Origin: Vitellaria paradoxa
Taxonomy: Eukaryota > Streptophyta > Magnoliopsida > Ericales > Sapotaceae
Direction of reading: 5' to 3'
NCBI GenBank assembly: GCA_019916065.1
Contig: CM034243.1
Span: 26,562,147 to 26,626,146, forward strand
Length of the DNA stretch: 64,000 bases
Shown one piece after another: positions 25,201 through 35,844 of the stretch; the stretch's first letter is position 1; each line of letters opens with the position of its first letter. The notes below the pieces were generated by a model that did no database searches, was not told the DNA's origin, and worked only from the letters and a program-made list of their open reading frames with translations. Made by a program: the position numbers and the translations under genes.

Positions 25201-28013
25201 TGGTCTCGTTTATCCACATCATCAAGAACTATAAGAACTCTTTTACAACACAAGGCATCCTTAATCTTAATAATCCCTTCATCAACATTATATATTTCCT
25301 CATTTCTTCCTAGTAGAATAGCCGAAAGAAGTTGCCTTTGTAAATCAACTAAACCATTTTGTCGTCTTGAAATCTCCCTTATATTTGCAAGGAAACAACA
25401 ACTTTCAAATTTTGAGTAGTTTAAATTGTATAAAAATTTAGCAATGGTTGTTTTCCCTATGCCACCCATCCCACAAATAGCAACTATACCAGCATCAGTT
25501 GATCCATCTTGTAACCAAAAATTGATTTTTCTAGCTCGAGAATGTATTCCAACTAGATGTGAGGCAACACTCAAGATTCTGTGATTTAGTTTGTCTTCAA
25601 CTACTTTGATAATTTTTTGGATTAACTTTGATTCATGCCTACAGATTGCAATCAAGACAAGAAAATGAAGCTCAATAAGACGTGCTAACTAGAAATAAAT
25701 TGCAACTTGTGAAACAAAACAACAAAATGTCCGGGCTATCTTAATCTTTACGAGCAACTATTAGTCACAAATTGAAAGGTTATATCAATATGCTTGAGTT
25801 ACATCTTAGAAATTTCAGTATATAGTAAAACATCTCTGTTTTGAATTGCCTATTTAATGAATTGGCCATTCATTTTTTTACAATCACAGACTATATTCTC
25901 TAACCATGAAGTTCCATTTAGTTGACACCCTAGGACCACCAATTTGTATTTACCGTTTATATTTTTCATAATCAAAGAACATTCCTTCAAAAAATATTTC
26001 TGCGCTAACGACATGCAGCATAACAAGGTTTTTTTTTTTTTTTTTTTCAAATAATTGTGTGAGCATCTGCGGACAAAGCTTTTTCCATGGTAACCATTAA
26101 GGCACTAAGTAGTAGCTTATCGACGTTATCGTGATAACCCAAACTATTTCCAAGGCTTCTACTTCTAGTGTAGATAATGACAACATTATAATAGTGATCA
26201 AGTTAAATGAATTTTTGTTTTCTCTAGGTTCCAATTCCCATCTTGGCATCAATTAGCTAATATATGTGTCTATATATATATATATATATATGCATTACTG
26301 AAATTCTATAAATGTATTACAATTTTATTCTCACAACAATTTTGGTAACTCAAAATCAACGGAAGTTGCGTCAATTGCATTAATTCAGATACAGGTTGAT
26401 CACAATATTCAGCTTTATTATATTGCGAACTAGCGTTTACTCATGTGATGCATGAAATTATATAACAATTTTTTATTGGTAAAAATAAAGTTTGAAATAT
26501 ATTATAATTATTTTAATAAAGTTGTATAATTTTAAATGATAATTTTTTAATTATTTTTTTATATTTATATTTTTATTTATGTCAATTTTAATAAGTAGAT
26601 AGAGTTGATTAAAATTACGTTTTTGTATGAATATTAAAAATTTGTATTTTATCAAATCTCATTCTAACTCTATTCTAAAAATTCAATTTAACTCTAGAAT
26701 ATATATTAAATCTCAATCTACTTAATCAAACTAATCTTTTTTTTTTTAAATGTTTGTCAAATTTTTAATATACACTTTTATTTTTTAATTATTCACTTAA
26801 ATTAAAAATACTATTAAAATAATTTTTCAACTTAATTGTCAACACGACAAATTTAAATTTTTATAAAAACTATTACTCCTAAACCTAATTATTAATATTA
26901 GGTATTTTTATTAATATTAACATTTAAGTATTTTTTGTGCTTTTAAATTTAAAATATATTAATTGTTTTTAAGTTTAAGTAATGTTTAGTAATTTTAAAT
27001 TCTTTTCTTAAATTATTCAAATATAAATTTTATAACTATCACAAAATAATAATAAGTAAATAGGTTCATTTTATGAATTCATGAGCTTTGCATTAATTAA
27101 GATCATTTGTCACAAGAGTTTTATACACAAAGGAATAAAAAAAGTAGGAAAAAAAAAAAGTTAATTTTTTGTAAATAAATGAGAGGAAAATATTTAGATA
27201 ATGAAGAGTAGTGAACATGTCAAGTAAAATTAGGGTGAAGGAGGAGAGGAGAGAAATTACATTTTTTTAGTATTATACTATAAATTAGGCCTCAGATTTG
27301 AATATATGTTTATATATCATGAAGGGTTTATCTATTTGGAGGCCATGTTTTCCAGAAATTAGCTTACGCTTTAATTTTTTTTTGGATGAAACCCTTGCAA
27401 CAGTAGAGCTATCAATTGGTTTGGTTGCTTTAATTTTTACTTTTTATTTTTTGTTCAATATACAAACGTACCCATTGGCTTGATTTTGAGAATCCAGTCC
27501 AGCCAGATCTGCAACTTCTTTAAGTGCTTCCCTCCATCCTTTAACTCTCTTCATCCATTCATCGTTTCTTCCACCACCTACTTCTGGCTTGAATCCCGCT
27601 TCATGCCTTGCAAATGCTTCTGCAAAATCTCCCGTCTGCCTCTTCACTTGTGAGGGATCCACGCCGTAAAAGATCGGCAGAACTACATGTCCACCAGAGC
27701 TCTTCCTCTTCTTGCGTTCCTCGAGAATCATCACCAGTTCGTCGAGGCACCAACTTGAAGATGCATAGCCCTTTGAGAGGACCACTACTGAGATCCTCGA
27801 CTCTCGAATTGCTCTCTGAAGTTCAAGCTTGATGTTTTCTCCTCTTTCTATGCCATCATCATCTAGGAAGGTGCGGAATCCTGCATTAACCAAAGCAGTG
27901 TAAAGATGGTCAGTAAATGTCTTCCGGGTGTCCTCACCTCTGAAGCTCAAGAACACGTGATAATTATGTGGAGATGTGGAAGAAGAGCCTTCTTCTACTC
28001 TTCGGATAGCCAT
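22252..28013 (-). CDS. TIR-NBS-LRR immune receptor with C-JID domain
   Basis: My splicing gives five exons: 28013-27472, 25638-24537, 24444-24025, 23908-23024, 22884-22252, with GT-AG introns and consistent phases, 1193 residues. TIR (residues 18-165) has FLSFRGEDTR and the catalytic Glu of WCLDEL (E92), so NAD-cleaving activity is possible. NB-ARC: P-loop GMGGIGKTT (K243), kinase-2 LIVLDDVD (D320-D321), IIITTR, GGLPLA (404-408), FLHIACFF; the MHD motif reads MHP (508-510). Exon 3 is the linker and first LRRs, exon 4 the LRRs, exon 5 the post-LRR jelly-roll domain from VCHERYVFNAYVPGSKVP to the end, where TNLs contact pathogen ligands. Length and exon order are normal for TNLs. The exon 4 donor (TCT|GTATAC) is the least certain junction. 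A partial second copy lies at 59200-62165. Confidence 0.88.
25639..27471 (-). other. TNL intron 1
   Basis: 1.83 kb between the TIR and NBS exons, phase 2. AT-rich; holds a run of about 20 T at 26029-26047 and a (TA)n at 26272-26291. No transposon ends or other gene seen. Copy 2 keeps its 5' part from 59934 on. Confidence 0.7.
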
Positions 28014-28100
28014 TAAGGAGAGCTCAACGGAGACCAGGGAGGACTGAGTGCAAAATGCCGGTCTAAATAATTGTAGAAGCTGCTCTCCATCTGAATTAAA

Positions 28101-28148
28101 ACGCGTTAAAAGTAAAAAAGAAAGTAAGTCAAGTCAATTAAAACGCGT
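28101..28148 (-). promoter_or_regulatory. Two CGCG boxes in a direct repeat upstream of the TNL
   Basis: ACGCGT occurs at 28101-28106 and 28143-28148, each inside the same direct repeat (AATTAAAACGCGTTAAAAGT), 88 and 130 bases upstream of the ATG. ACGCGT fits the VCGCGB box bound by calmodulin-responsive CAMTA factors, known regulators of plant immune genes. The motif and spacing are seen; the binding is inferred. Confidence 0.45.
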
Positions 28149-28159
28149 TAAAAGTATAA

Positions 28160-28524
28160 TGCCAGCAGCGTAAACTATTATTAAAATATTTATAAAATTA
28201 AAATTAATTTATGATAAATACTAATTTATCATTAAAATACTTATTTTAATAAAATTAATTATAATCAAAATAATAATTTATTATTAAAATGATTAATTTA
28301 TTAAATTAAAATTATTTTATTAAATAATAATCAAATTGTTAATTTTACTAAAATTAAAATTAATTATTTTATCAAAATAAAATTTAATAAATAATATTTA
28401 TTTAAAATGATTTATTTTATTTAATTTTTTAAAATTAAATACTATTAAAATATTTATCTGTGATTAAATATATATATATATATTATTAAATTAAAATTTT
28501 TTAATTTTAATTATTATCTTATTT
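28160..28524. repeat. AT-rich upstream tract
   Basis: Almost pure A/T with recurring TTAAAATTAA, AATTTAT and (TA)n pieces. No gene; a likely matrix-type or replication-slippage-prone spacer between TNL promoter and LINE. Confidence 0.6.
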
Positions 28525-28543
28525 TAACACATAAATACAACTA

Positions 28544-29372
28544 ACCAAACCAAACCAATCAAACCAAGCCTTTCCCATTAGGTGGGATCTGCTATATGGA
28601 TTTGTCGACGCCAATTAGATCTGTTTAGGGGTATGTCCTCCGATAAATCTAGGTAAGTCAGGTTATGTTTAATGGTTTCTTTCCAGCTTCTCTTGGGTCT
28701 TCCTCTATCTCTCCTAGTCCTGGCAATCTCCATATTTCACACTTTCTAACAGGTGTCTCTGCTGGACGCCTTCTAACATGGCCAAATCATCTTAATCAGT
28801 TTTCTCTTATTTTATCTTCAATCGGTGCTATTCCTACTTTGCTCCTAATCTCCCCGTTCTTAATCCTATCTTTCTTATAATTCCGCACATCCACCATAGC
28901 ATCCTCATCTCTGCAACTGCCATCGTCTGACCATGATTATGCTTTACTGCCCAACACTCTGATCCATATAGCAGCGCTGGTCTAATCGCTACCTTATAAT
29001 ACTTTCCTTTCACCTTGACGGGGATTTTTCGATCGCATAAAACCCCCGAAACACTCCTCCATTTGGTCCACCCAACTTGAATCCTGTGACTTATATCAGT
29101 ATAAATCCCTCCATCTTGTTGCACCATAGATCCAAGGTACCTAAATTTATCTTTCTCTACAATCTTTTGTGTGCCTAAACTTACTTCTATACTACTCGTA
29201 TCCTACTTTGACTAAACTTACATTCCATATATTCCGTCTTGCATCGGCTTAGCCTAAACCCTTTTGTCTCTAACGTATCCCGCCACAATTCTAACTTAGC
29301 ATTCACTCCTTCTCTTGTCTCATCTACTAACACATAAATACATAAATACAAATTTATGTATTTATGTGTCTC
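28544..29372 (-). mobile_element. 5'-truncated RTE-type LINE with 19-bp target duplication
   Basis: The - strand encodes the end of a LINE polyprotein: [20 protein letters not shown], then after a break DISHRIQVGWTKWRSVSGVL, CDRKIPVKVKGKYYKVAIRP and YGSECWAVK, the usual C-terminal reverse-transcriptase tail of plant RTE elements. The 3' end (left) closes with GGGAAAGGCTTGGTTTG and short TTGG repeats. TAACACATAAATACAACTA flanks it at 28525-28543 and 29373-29391. About 0.8 kb remains of an element that would be over 3 kb. Breaks make it inactive. The same insertion is present at 62696-63523. Confidence 0.88.
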
Positions 29373-29391
29373 TAACACATAAATACAACTA

Positions 29392-30289
29392 TCGTGTTTA
29401 AATTATTCAAAATTTTCATTTTCACTCATATTAAAAGTTTATTCGTCTTTATAATATATTTAATTAAACTATTTTAAGTTCTTCTAGGATTAAGAAAATA
29501 TATTTAAATTATTCCTTGATTGCCTAATTGGCTTTGTGTAGTTTGCAGAAAAAAATTGATTAATTGCAGTGTTGACACGTAAATCGTGTCGATATTTTCT
29601 ATTTAAATGTCTTTTTAAATGATTAGTTTCAAAACTAGTCCTAACATTTAAACAAATATTACATTTAGCCTTATGTACATTCCATCATTGCGAACAATTC
29701 TTATAAAATGGTCTTAAACTTCTAAAATTAAAGCGATGACAATGATGCAGCACCTCTACTTACACTAGCACACATTAGACTTTGCTCGTGAATGGGAGAA
29801 TTAATTAGGTCTTCATTCTCAACATAAAAAATTATGGGCTTCTCTAGGATTCATTTGATAAAAAAATATTTTGATGAAAAAGAAAAATTAAAGTATGCAA
29901 ATTAAAAAAAATTAAACTATGTAAAGTGAAAAATAAATTCAAATAAAATAAAATAAATTTACTAACTTGTATTAAGTTAATGCCTTGAAACACTTAATCT
30001 ATAAATTTAGATTTTTAAATTTGACAAAATTTAGAGCACTTGAGTACAATTGAAGAAGAAACTTGAAAGTTGATAGTTTGGAAGCTGGGAGACTTGACAA
30101 AGAATGAGAGAATTTTTTTGAAAGTTTAGTAGAATATACACGAGGTAATTATAATGAAGGATTGGGGGTTTGTAAATAATTTTAGAGATTTTATAATTCT
30201 TCTTATTTTTTTAACTGTTTATAGCCATTGGTGGCAACAACTCGAATCTAGAAGAGGAAAGTTCTTCAATAAGAAATGTATTGTGCACC
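29392..30289. other. Intergenic, nothing recognised
   Basis: AT-rich spacer without open frames of interest or repeat ends. Its first 470 bases recur at 63543-64000. Confidence 0.6.
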
Positions 30290-30568
30290 AGTCATAACAA
30301 AATATAATAAAAATATTTGAATATGCTAACTATGATAAAATTAAGTTTAGTGCTTACCTCTTCAGAGCAAAATATAATAAAAATAAAGTATAGGCATATT
30401 ATAAGATAAGACACATTGAATATGCTGAGTTGTAGATATGACAAGATAAAAACCTTTTAGAGAGATAATAAGATAAGACACATTTGAATAGAATGAGTAA
30501 AATAAGAAATATTTGAATACGTTAAGTCACCATATTAAAGAAAGTAGAGAAATATAGAGTTCATCTCG

Positions 30569-30697
30569 CGCGATGTAAAATACTGAAAAACTCTAAAAAT
30601 TTTTAAAGATATCTAAAAGTTATTTGTTATATGAATTACGAACTCACAAATTATCTTAAATGATCTCATTTTTTATCACTCTTAATGCCCCCATAAT
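30569..30697. mobile_element. MITE relic, same family as 58413-58568
   Basis: Contains AACTCTAAAAATTTTTAAAG, GAATTACGAACTCACAAATTA and the end TTTTTATCACTCTTAATGCCCCC, matching the member at 58413. The left end (GTTCATCTCGCGCGATG) does not match, so it may be truncated or rearranged. Confidence 0.55.
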
Positions 30698-31106
30698 AAG
30701 ATAAAAGCACACTATACGTCATCATAATAATATGAAAGATTTAAATATGTTGAATCATCACAATAAAATGAAAAGTTAAGAGATATAACAAGATAAGGCA
30801 TATTTAAATACGTTAAGTCATCATATAGTGACAAAAGGTGAGTCATCAAAATAGTGACAAAAGGTGATTTCAATGCTTACCTACTTATAGAAATAAAATA
30901 AATAAATACATAATAAAGACAAATAAATATTAAAAGATAAGGTACATTGGTATCAATTGAGTCATCAATAACAAAGAGTGGCTTCAGTGTTTATCTATTA
31001 TAAAATATAAGTTTTAATTTACACATTTAAATAGGTTGAGTCATCACAGTAATAAGAAATATTTAAATATGCTGAGTCACTACATTAAAAGAAAAGCAGA
31101 AAGACA

Positions 31107-31463
31107 TAGGGGTTGTTTGGAGTGCCAAAAAACCAATAGTGAAATTTTTTAGAGTTTGGAGTGTAAAAAATTATTTTGAAATGATGGTTAGATGTTTGTA
31201 TTTGATTTGATATAATGTTGTTAAAAATTATATAAAGTGACACATGACAAAATTTTAGTGAAGAATTTAAAAAATTTTAGAGTTTTGTGAAATTTTTTGG
31301 TAGAAATATCAGTCCAACTTTACAAAAAAATCTGGGAAAATCTATTAGAATGCATTATTTTGCTTTGTTCCAATGGATTTCAATAAATTTTTTAAAAACA
31401 TTGAAATTTTTTAAAGTTTAAAAAGGTTAAAACTTTAAAAATTTTTTGAACTTTGTTGATGCG
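31107..31463. mobile_element. Possible MITE of unknown family
   Basis: A 357-bp block starting GGGGTTGTTTGGAGTGCC and ending GATGCGTCCC, sitting where the local repeat is otherwise continuous (AGACATA...ATAATAAGATAAAG). Inverted ends are weak, so the class is open. Confidence 0.35.
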
Positions 31464-32237
31464 TCCCATAATAAGATAAAGCATGTTTGAATATGCTGAG
31501 TCATTATAACAATAAGAAAGATTTGAATACTTGAGTTATTACAATAAAAAAAGAACTGAAAGATATAACAAGATAGGACACATTTAAATACGCTAAGTTA
31601 TCATGATAGTGACAAAAAGTGATTTCAACGCTTACCTATTCATGAAAATTACAAGAAAATAATAAATAAAATAAAAAAATAAAGACAAATAGATATTAAA
31701 TTAAAGACAAAATACATTGTATCAATTGAATCATTAATGACAAAAAAGTGACTTTAGTGTTTATCTATTCATAAAATATGATTTTTAATTGACTTTTATA
31801 ATATGTGTGGAGGCATAAATTTGTAGAGTGGAAAGAGAAATAAAAAGGAAAGAAAATTTATAATTTTGTAATTTTTACACAATTAACCGAGTAAACTTTG
31901 TTGGTAAAAACTATTCATTTTACTTTTATTTTTCTAACTCAATAAAAAAATAAAATAAATTAGACTTTATCACTCCATTTTACACTTTTATCATTTTACT
32001 TTCCTTTTTCTTTTTCCTTCATCGTCGCCCTGGGCAAAAACCCTTCATCCGATGTTACAGTATCTGATTCCCATTGTCATCCAAGCTAGTTCACTGGTAA
32101 GTGGAAGCAGATTAACAAGTGAATCAGAAGATTCAAAGAGTTGTAGTTGTGAGTCAAAATTAAAGGAACGGAAGTGTTTGAAGAAATGGGGCGGTGTTGA
32201 TATGCCGAGAATAAAGCTTGGAACCCAAGGTTTGGAG

Positions 32238-33879
32238 GTAAATTGCGAAACTCCTTTCCAAATCCGTATCAAGAATTATAATTCCTTCCTTTATATCAAA
32301 TACAAATACAATTTAGTTCGGATTAATAGATTTATCTGGAAGATTGAAACAAATTAGTTGGATATATGAGATCCAAGTCATTCCATTTCTTTGGATTCCA
32401 GTGACAGTGGCATCAGGAAACTTTGTAAATGTATCTGTCGGTATGTATACGTATAGAATTTATTTCACCTACAATCCTGTGCTTTTGTCTTTTTACAGTT
32501 TGACCCCACATATTTTATAAATTCATACTGAATCTCTTAAAATTTGTATTACATTCTTTAAAATTTTTCACTTAAAAAATAACTGATCATTTCAATACTA
32601 TAAAATTATCGTATATTCTTTATATTAATAAAAAATATTTATATTATGATATCATCTATCTTTTTCTAATATAAAAATTACATATAATTAATTTATTAAA
32701 TTTTTTTGGTGAACCCTTTCAATATTAATTCAGATTATTATGTTTTGCATTTTAAATGATTACATATAATTAGTACTTATGCATAATTAGTTATACTTTT
32801 TTCAATTAATAATCTAAAAAAATTAAACATGAAATAAAAATTACATTATAATTAATTTATTATTATTATTTTTTTAACATTTCCTATATCATACTTTAAT
32901 TATTATACTTTACATTAATATTTAAATTTATATTATATATAACTATAATATGCATATGTATAATTATTATTACTTTTTCTATTAATAATCCATAAATTAA
33001 ACATAAAAATGAGAAAAATTTAGTTTTCTCTTTTCCTATGCTTTCTTTTATTAGTATCAAACAATTAGAGAAGAACTTTATTCTCAAATTTCTTTTTTCA
33101 TGCATTTTCTTATAATATTAATAGTAAAGTTATAAATGTATTTTATACCATTGAATTGGTGAAAAATTATTTTTTGAATGAAAAAGGTAATACAAATATC
33201 AAGAATTTAGAAAAACCTATATGGGATTTAAGTTTACAAAGGAAAAATGGCAGGGTTGCGGGTGAAATAAACCCATGTGTATATACGCTTGCTTCTCTGT
33301 GTATAATCAGGGTTTTGGTCCTAATGACGAGGCTACATACGGGCATCTGCAATGCCCCGAAAATTGATGACCGTTTATCATCTGTTCAAGTACACAAACA
33401 ACTATTATTAATTCTATACAAGAGCATTTGTAAACTTTTAATTTCTTTCGCAATGCTGGGAATTGTATACATCTTTCTGGCTAATGATTCCTTGGGAATG
33501 TAATGGCTGGACACTCTGTACCTTTTAGTTCTTTTGTGTTAATCACTTTGGAAGCTCAACCGATTAGGCTAGCTTGCACATTCTGCATATTGCTAATTTG
33601 CACTAAAAAATCTTAATATGTCCTCTAATGAAAAACGTTATTAGTCCTGTTGTTTTGTGTTTCATACATTAAAGAATTTCAATTTCCTCTATGTAATACA
33701 TATATGGGAAGGGACAATCTAACCCTTTACATAGTCATCTTGTTTGAGCATTTGTAGTGTGTGTTTTGGATATTTAACTGGATCAAAAGAAAATAGGACT
33801 ATCTTTTATAACCCAGTCCACTTTTTTCTTTTTTCTTTTTTACTTTCATTTTCTAAATTGTAGAATCTTCTTTTTGAAG
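32238..33879 (+). other. Reductase intron 1
   Basis: 1.64 kb, phase 0, AT-rich. An open frame of 115 codons at 33156-33503 shows no domain and I regard it as chance. No element ends seen. Confidence 0.65.
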
Positions 33880-35449
33880 GTTTCAATATTGGGGTATGGC
33901 TACATGGGGCTTAGTGGAGTCTGCAATTCTCCTGTTTCTAAAGAGGATGGCATTGCGATGATTAAGTATGCATTCAGTAAAGGAATAACATTTTTTGATA
34001 GTACCTCAGATGCTTATGGTGCAAACCATTCTAATGAAATATTGGCGGGAAAGGTAATTGTGTGAGAACATCCTTTCATTGAGGTGGTATCCATAAATTA
34101 TGGTTTGCCATTAAGACTTGGTTATTATAGTCATTTCTGCACATTCAGTGTATTCCATTGATAGAGCAACATACTAAGAAATTGAAAGGCTTTTGTTGGA
34201 ATTGTTTGTTTGGATATTTCTTGGTATGCTAAACACAATGCTCATTACCATACCTGTTGAAGGGATGAGATACAACTAGTTATATTATTCTGATTGCACT
34301 TTTCTCCTCTCTCTCTCTCTCTCTCTCTCTAATTTTTGAATTAACTATAAAATTATCTTTGTGGCTGACGTTTGATATCAAACCATTTATGTTCTTGGGT
34401 GTTTGCATTTGTGTTGTGATCTCTCTCTCTCTGCACACACACACACACACATACCAGATTTCCATTAATTTCCATTATTGTTTATTAGGTCATTGAATGG
34501 AATGTCTTTGGGTGATTTGCAATGTAACGTCAAAATTCAATATGAATTTTGCATTTACATATGTAAGTTTCATATTAAAAGGGGCCATTTGGTGTGTATA
34601 TATATTTGGTTTGAAGAGGGGCGTATACGTGTTTGTGGATTTGTTACTTGTCTGTATATTGCAAATATAGAAAAGAGTAGTATTTATATTTCGTCTGAAA
34701 ACATTTTTCTCTTAGAGTTAATTTGATTTTAAAATAAAGAATTGATTTGATTAATTTGGTAAGTAAAATTTTGAGTTTAGAATATATTTTGAATTTAAGA
34801 ATTGAATTGATTTGATTGAAGAGAAATACCAAATTTGACCATGTTAATAGAAAATAGAAAATATGATATATGAAGAAAATTTATTCATTTACTTACATGG
34901 CATAAGAAAACAATGAATTCTTATCAAATTTTATTATTTTGGATTGGATTTCAAATAATATAAAAATCCTAAAATTTAAGTTATGAAATGAAATCAAAAT
35001 CAACTTATAAAATTTTATTTTAATTCCAAATATAAGAATTGGTGAGAATTCTCATCAAATAAAATCAAACCCTATCAAATCCACAATTTCAAATGGAGTA
35101 TGTGATTTGTGATGTGTGAACATAGATAGCTTGCATGTAAAACAAGTTGATTTGTATGTAAGTCAAATAAAGCATGTAAAACAAGAGGGTTTGTATAAAA
35201 ATCATACATCAGCATTCTAGAAGATGAAAAGAAATGAAAAGCTCATGTTTACCTCAAAACAATCCATACAAAGCTTGAATTTAGGCTTAGTCCTTTCCCC
35301 AAAAATCTACTCTACCAACATTGAAATTACATAAAACAAATAAAAGGAGGCAAGAAAATGAAAACCCTTGGTGAGGAGGAAAATAGAGCTTCCCTCTCCT
35401 TTCGAAAATTTGAAACAAATATAAGGAATGCCCTACACACAAACCCTAG

Positions 35450-35844
35450 GGCAATGTTTGTTAGCCGGATAAAATGGCCGGATTGGATAACAAATCCGTG
35501 GGTCCCATATATGAAGTGTTTGTTTGATTTTTGGAAGAGAGGATGAGAAATTCATGGGCCCCACTAATCCCATGAACTTGTCGGATGAGTAATACCACTG
35601 GGGGTGTGGTATTATTAATACCCCACCTCCGGATTTGTTTCCCGCTAAGATCCAAAAGTCAAAAATTATTTCTTATCACATCACATATCAAATCATACTT
35701 TTTATCCCACTTTATATCCCACCAACCAAATACAAAAAAAATAATCCTACATTAAAAATTAATCCCATCTTTTATCCAATCCCATTTGTAGACCCCACGG
35801 TATTACTTATCTCCCATTTTTTAATCCCTCAAACAAACACAGCC
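35450..35844. mobile_element. PIF/Harbinger-like MITE
   Basis: 395 bp bounded by GGCAATGTTTGTT and, inverted, GGCTGTGTTTGTT. A 3-bp TAG flanks both ends (35447-35449, 35845-35847), the target-duplication length of PIF/Harbinger elements. No coding capacity. Confidence 0.65.

Larger units (their letters stand above)
30290..31800 (+). repeat. Degenerate local direct repeats
   Basis: Phrases such as AAGATAAGACACATTTGAATA, GCTGAGTCATCA and GTGACAAAAGGTGATTTCAA recur many times. The clearest large pair is about 30700-31020 against 31464-31800 (both run from CATAATAAGATAAA to GTGTTTATCTATT). The copies are well diverged and are separated by MITE-like insertions. Confidence 0.75.

Noticed and set aside
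28834..29378. Two small protein genes upstream of the TNL
   Set aside because: Both are parts of a truncated LINE reverse transcriptase bounded by a 19-bp target duplication.
33156..33503. 115-codon frame in reductase intron 1
   Set aside because: Lies wholly in an intron with good splice sites and shows no conserved motif.
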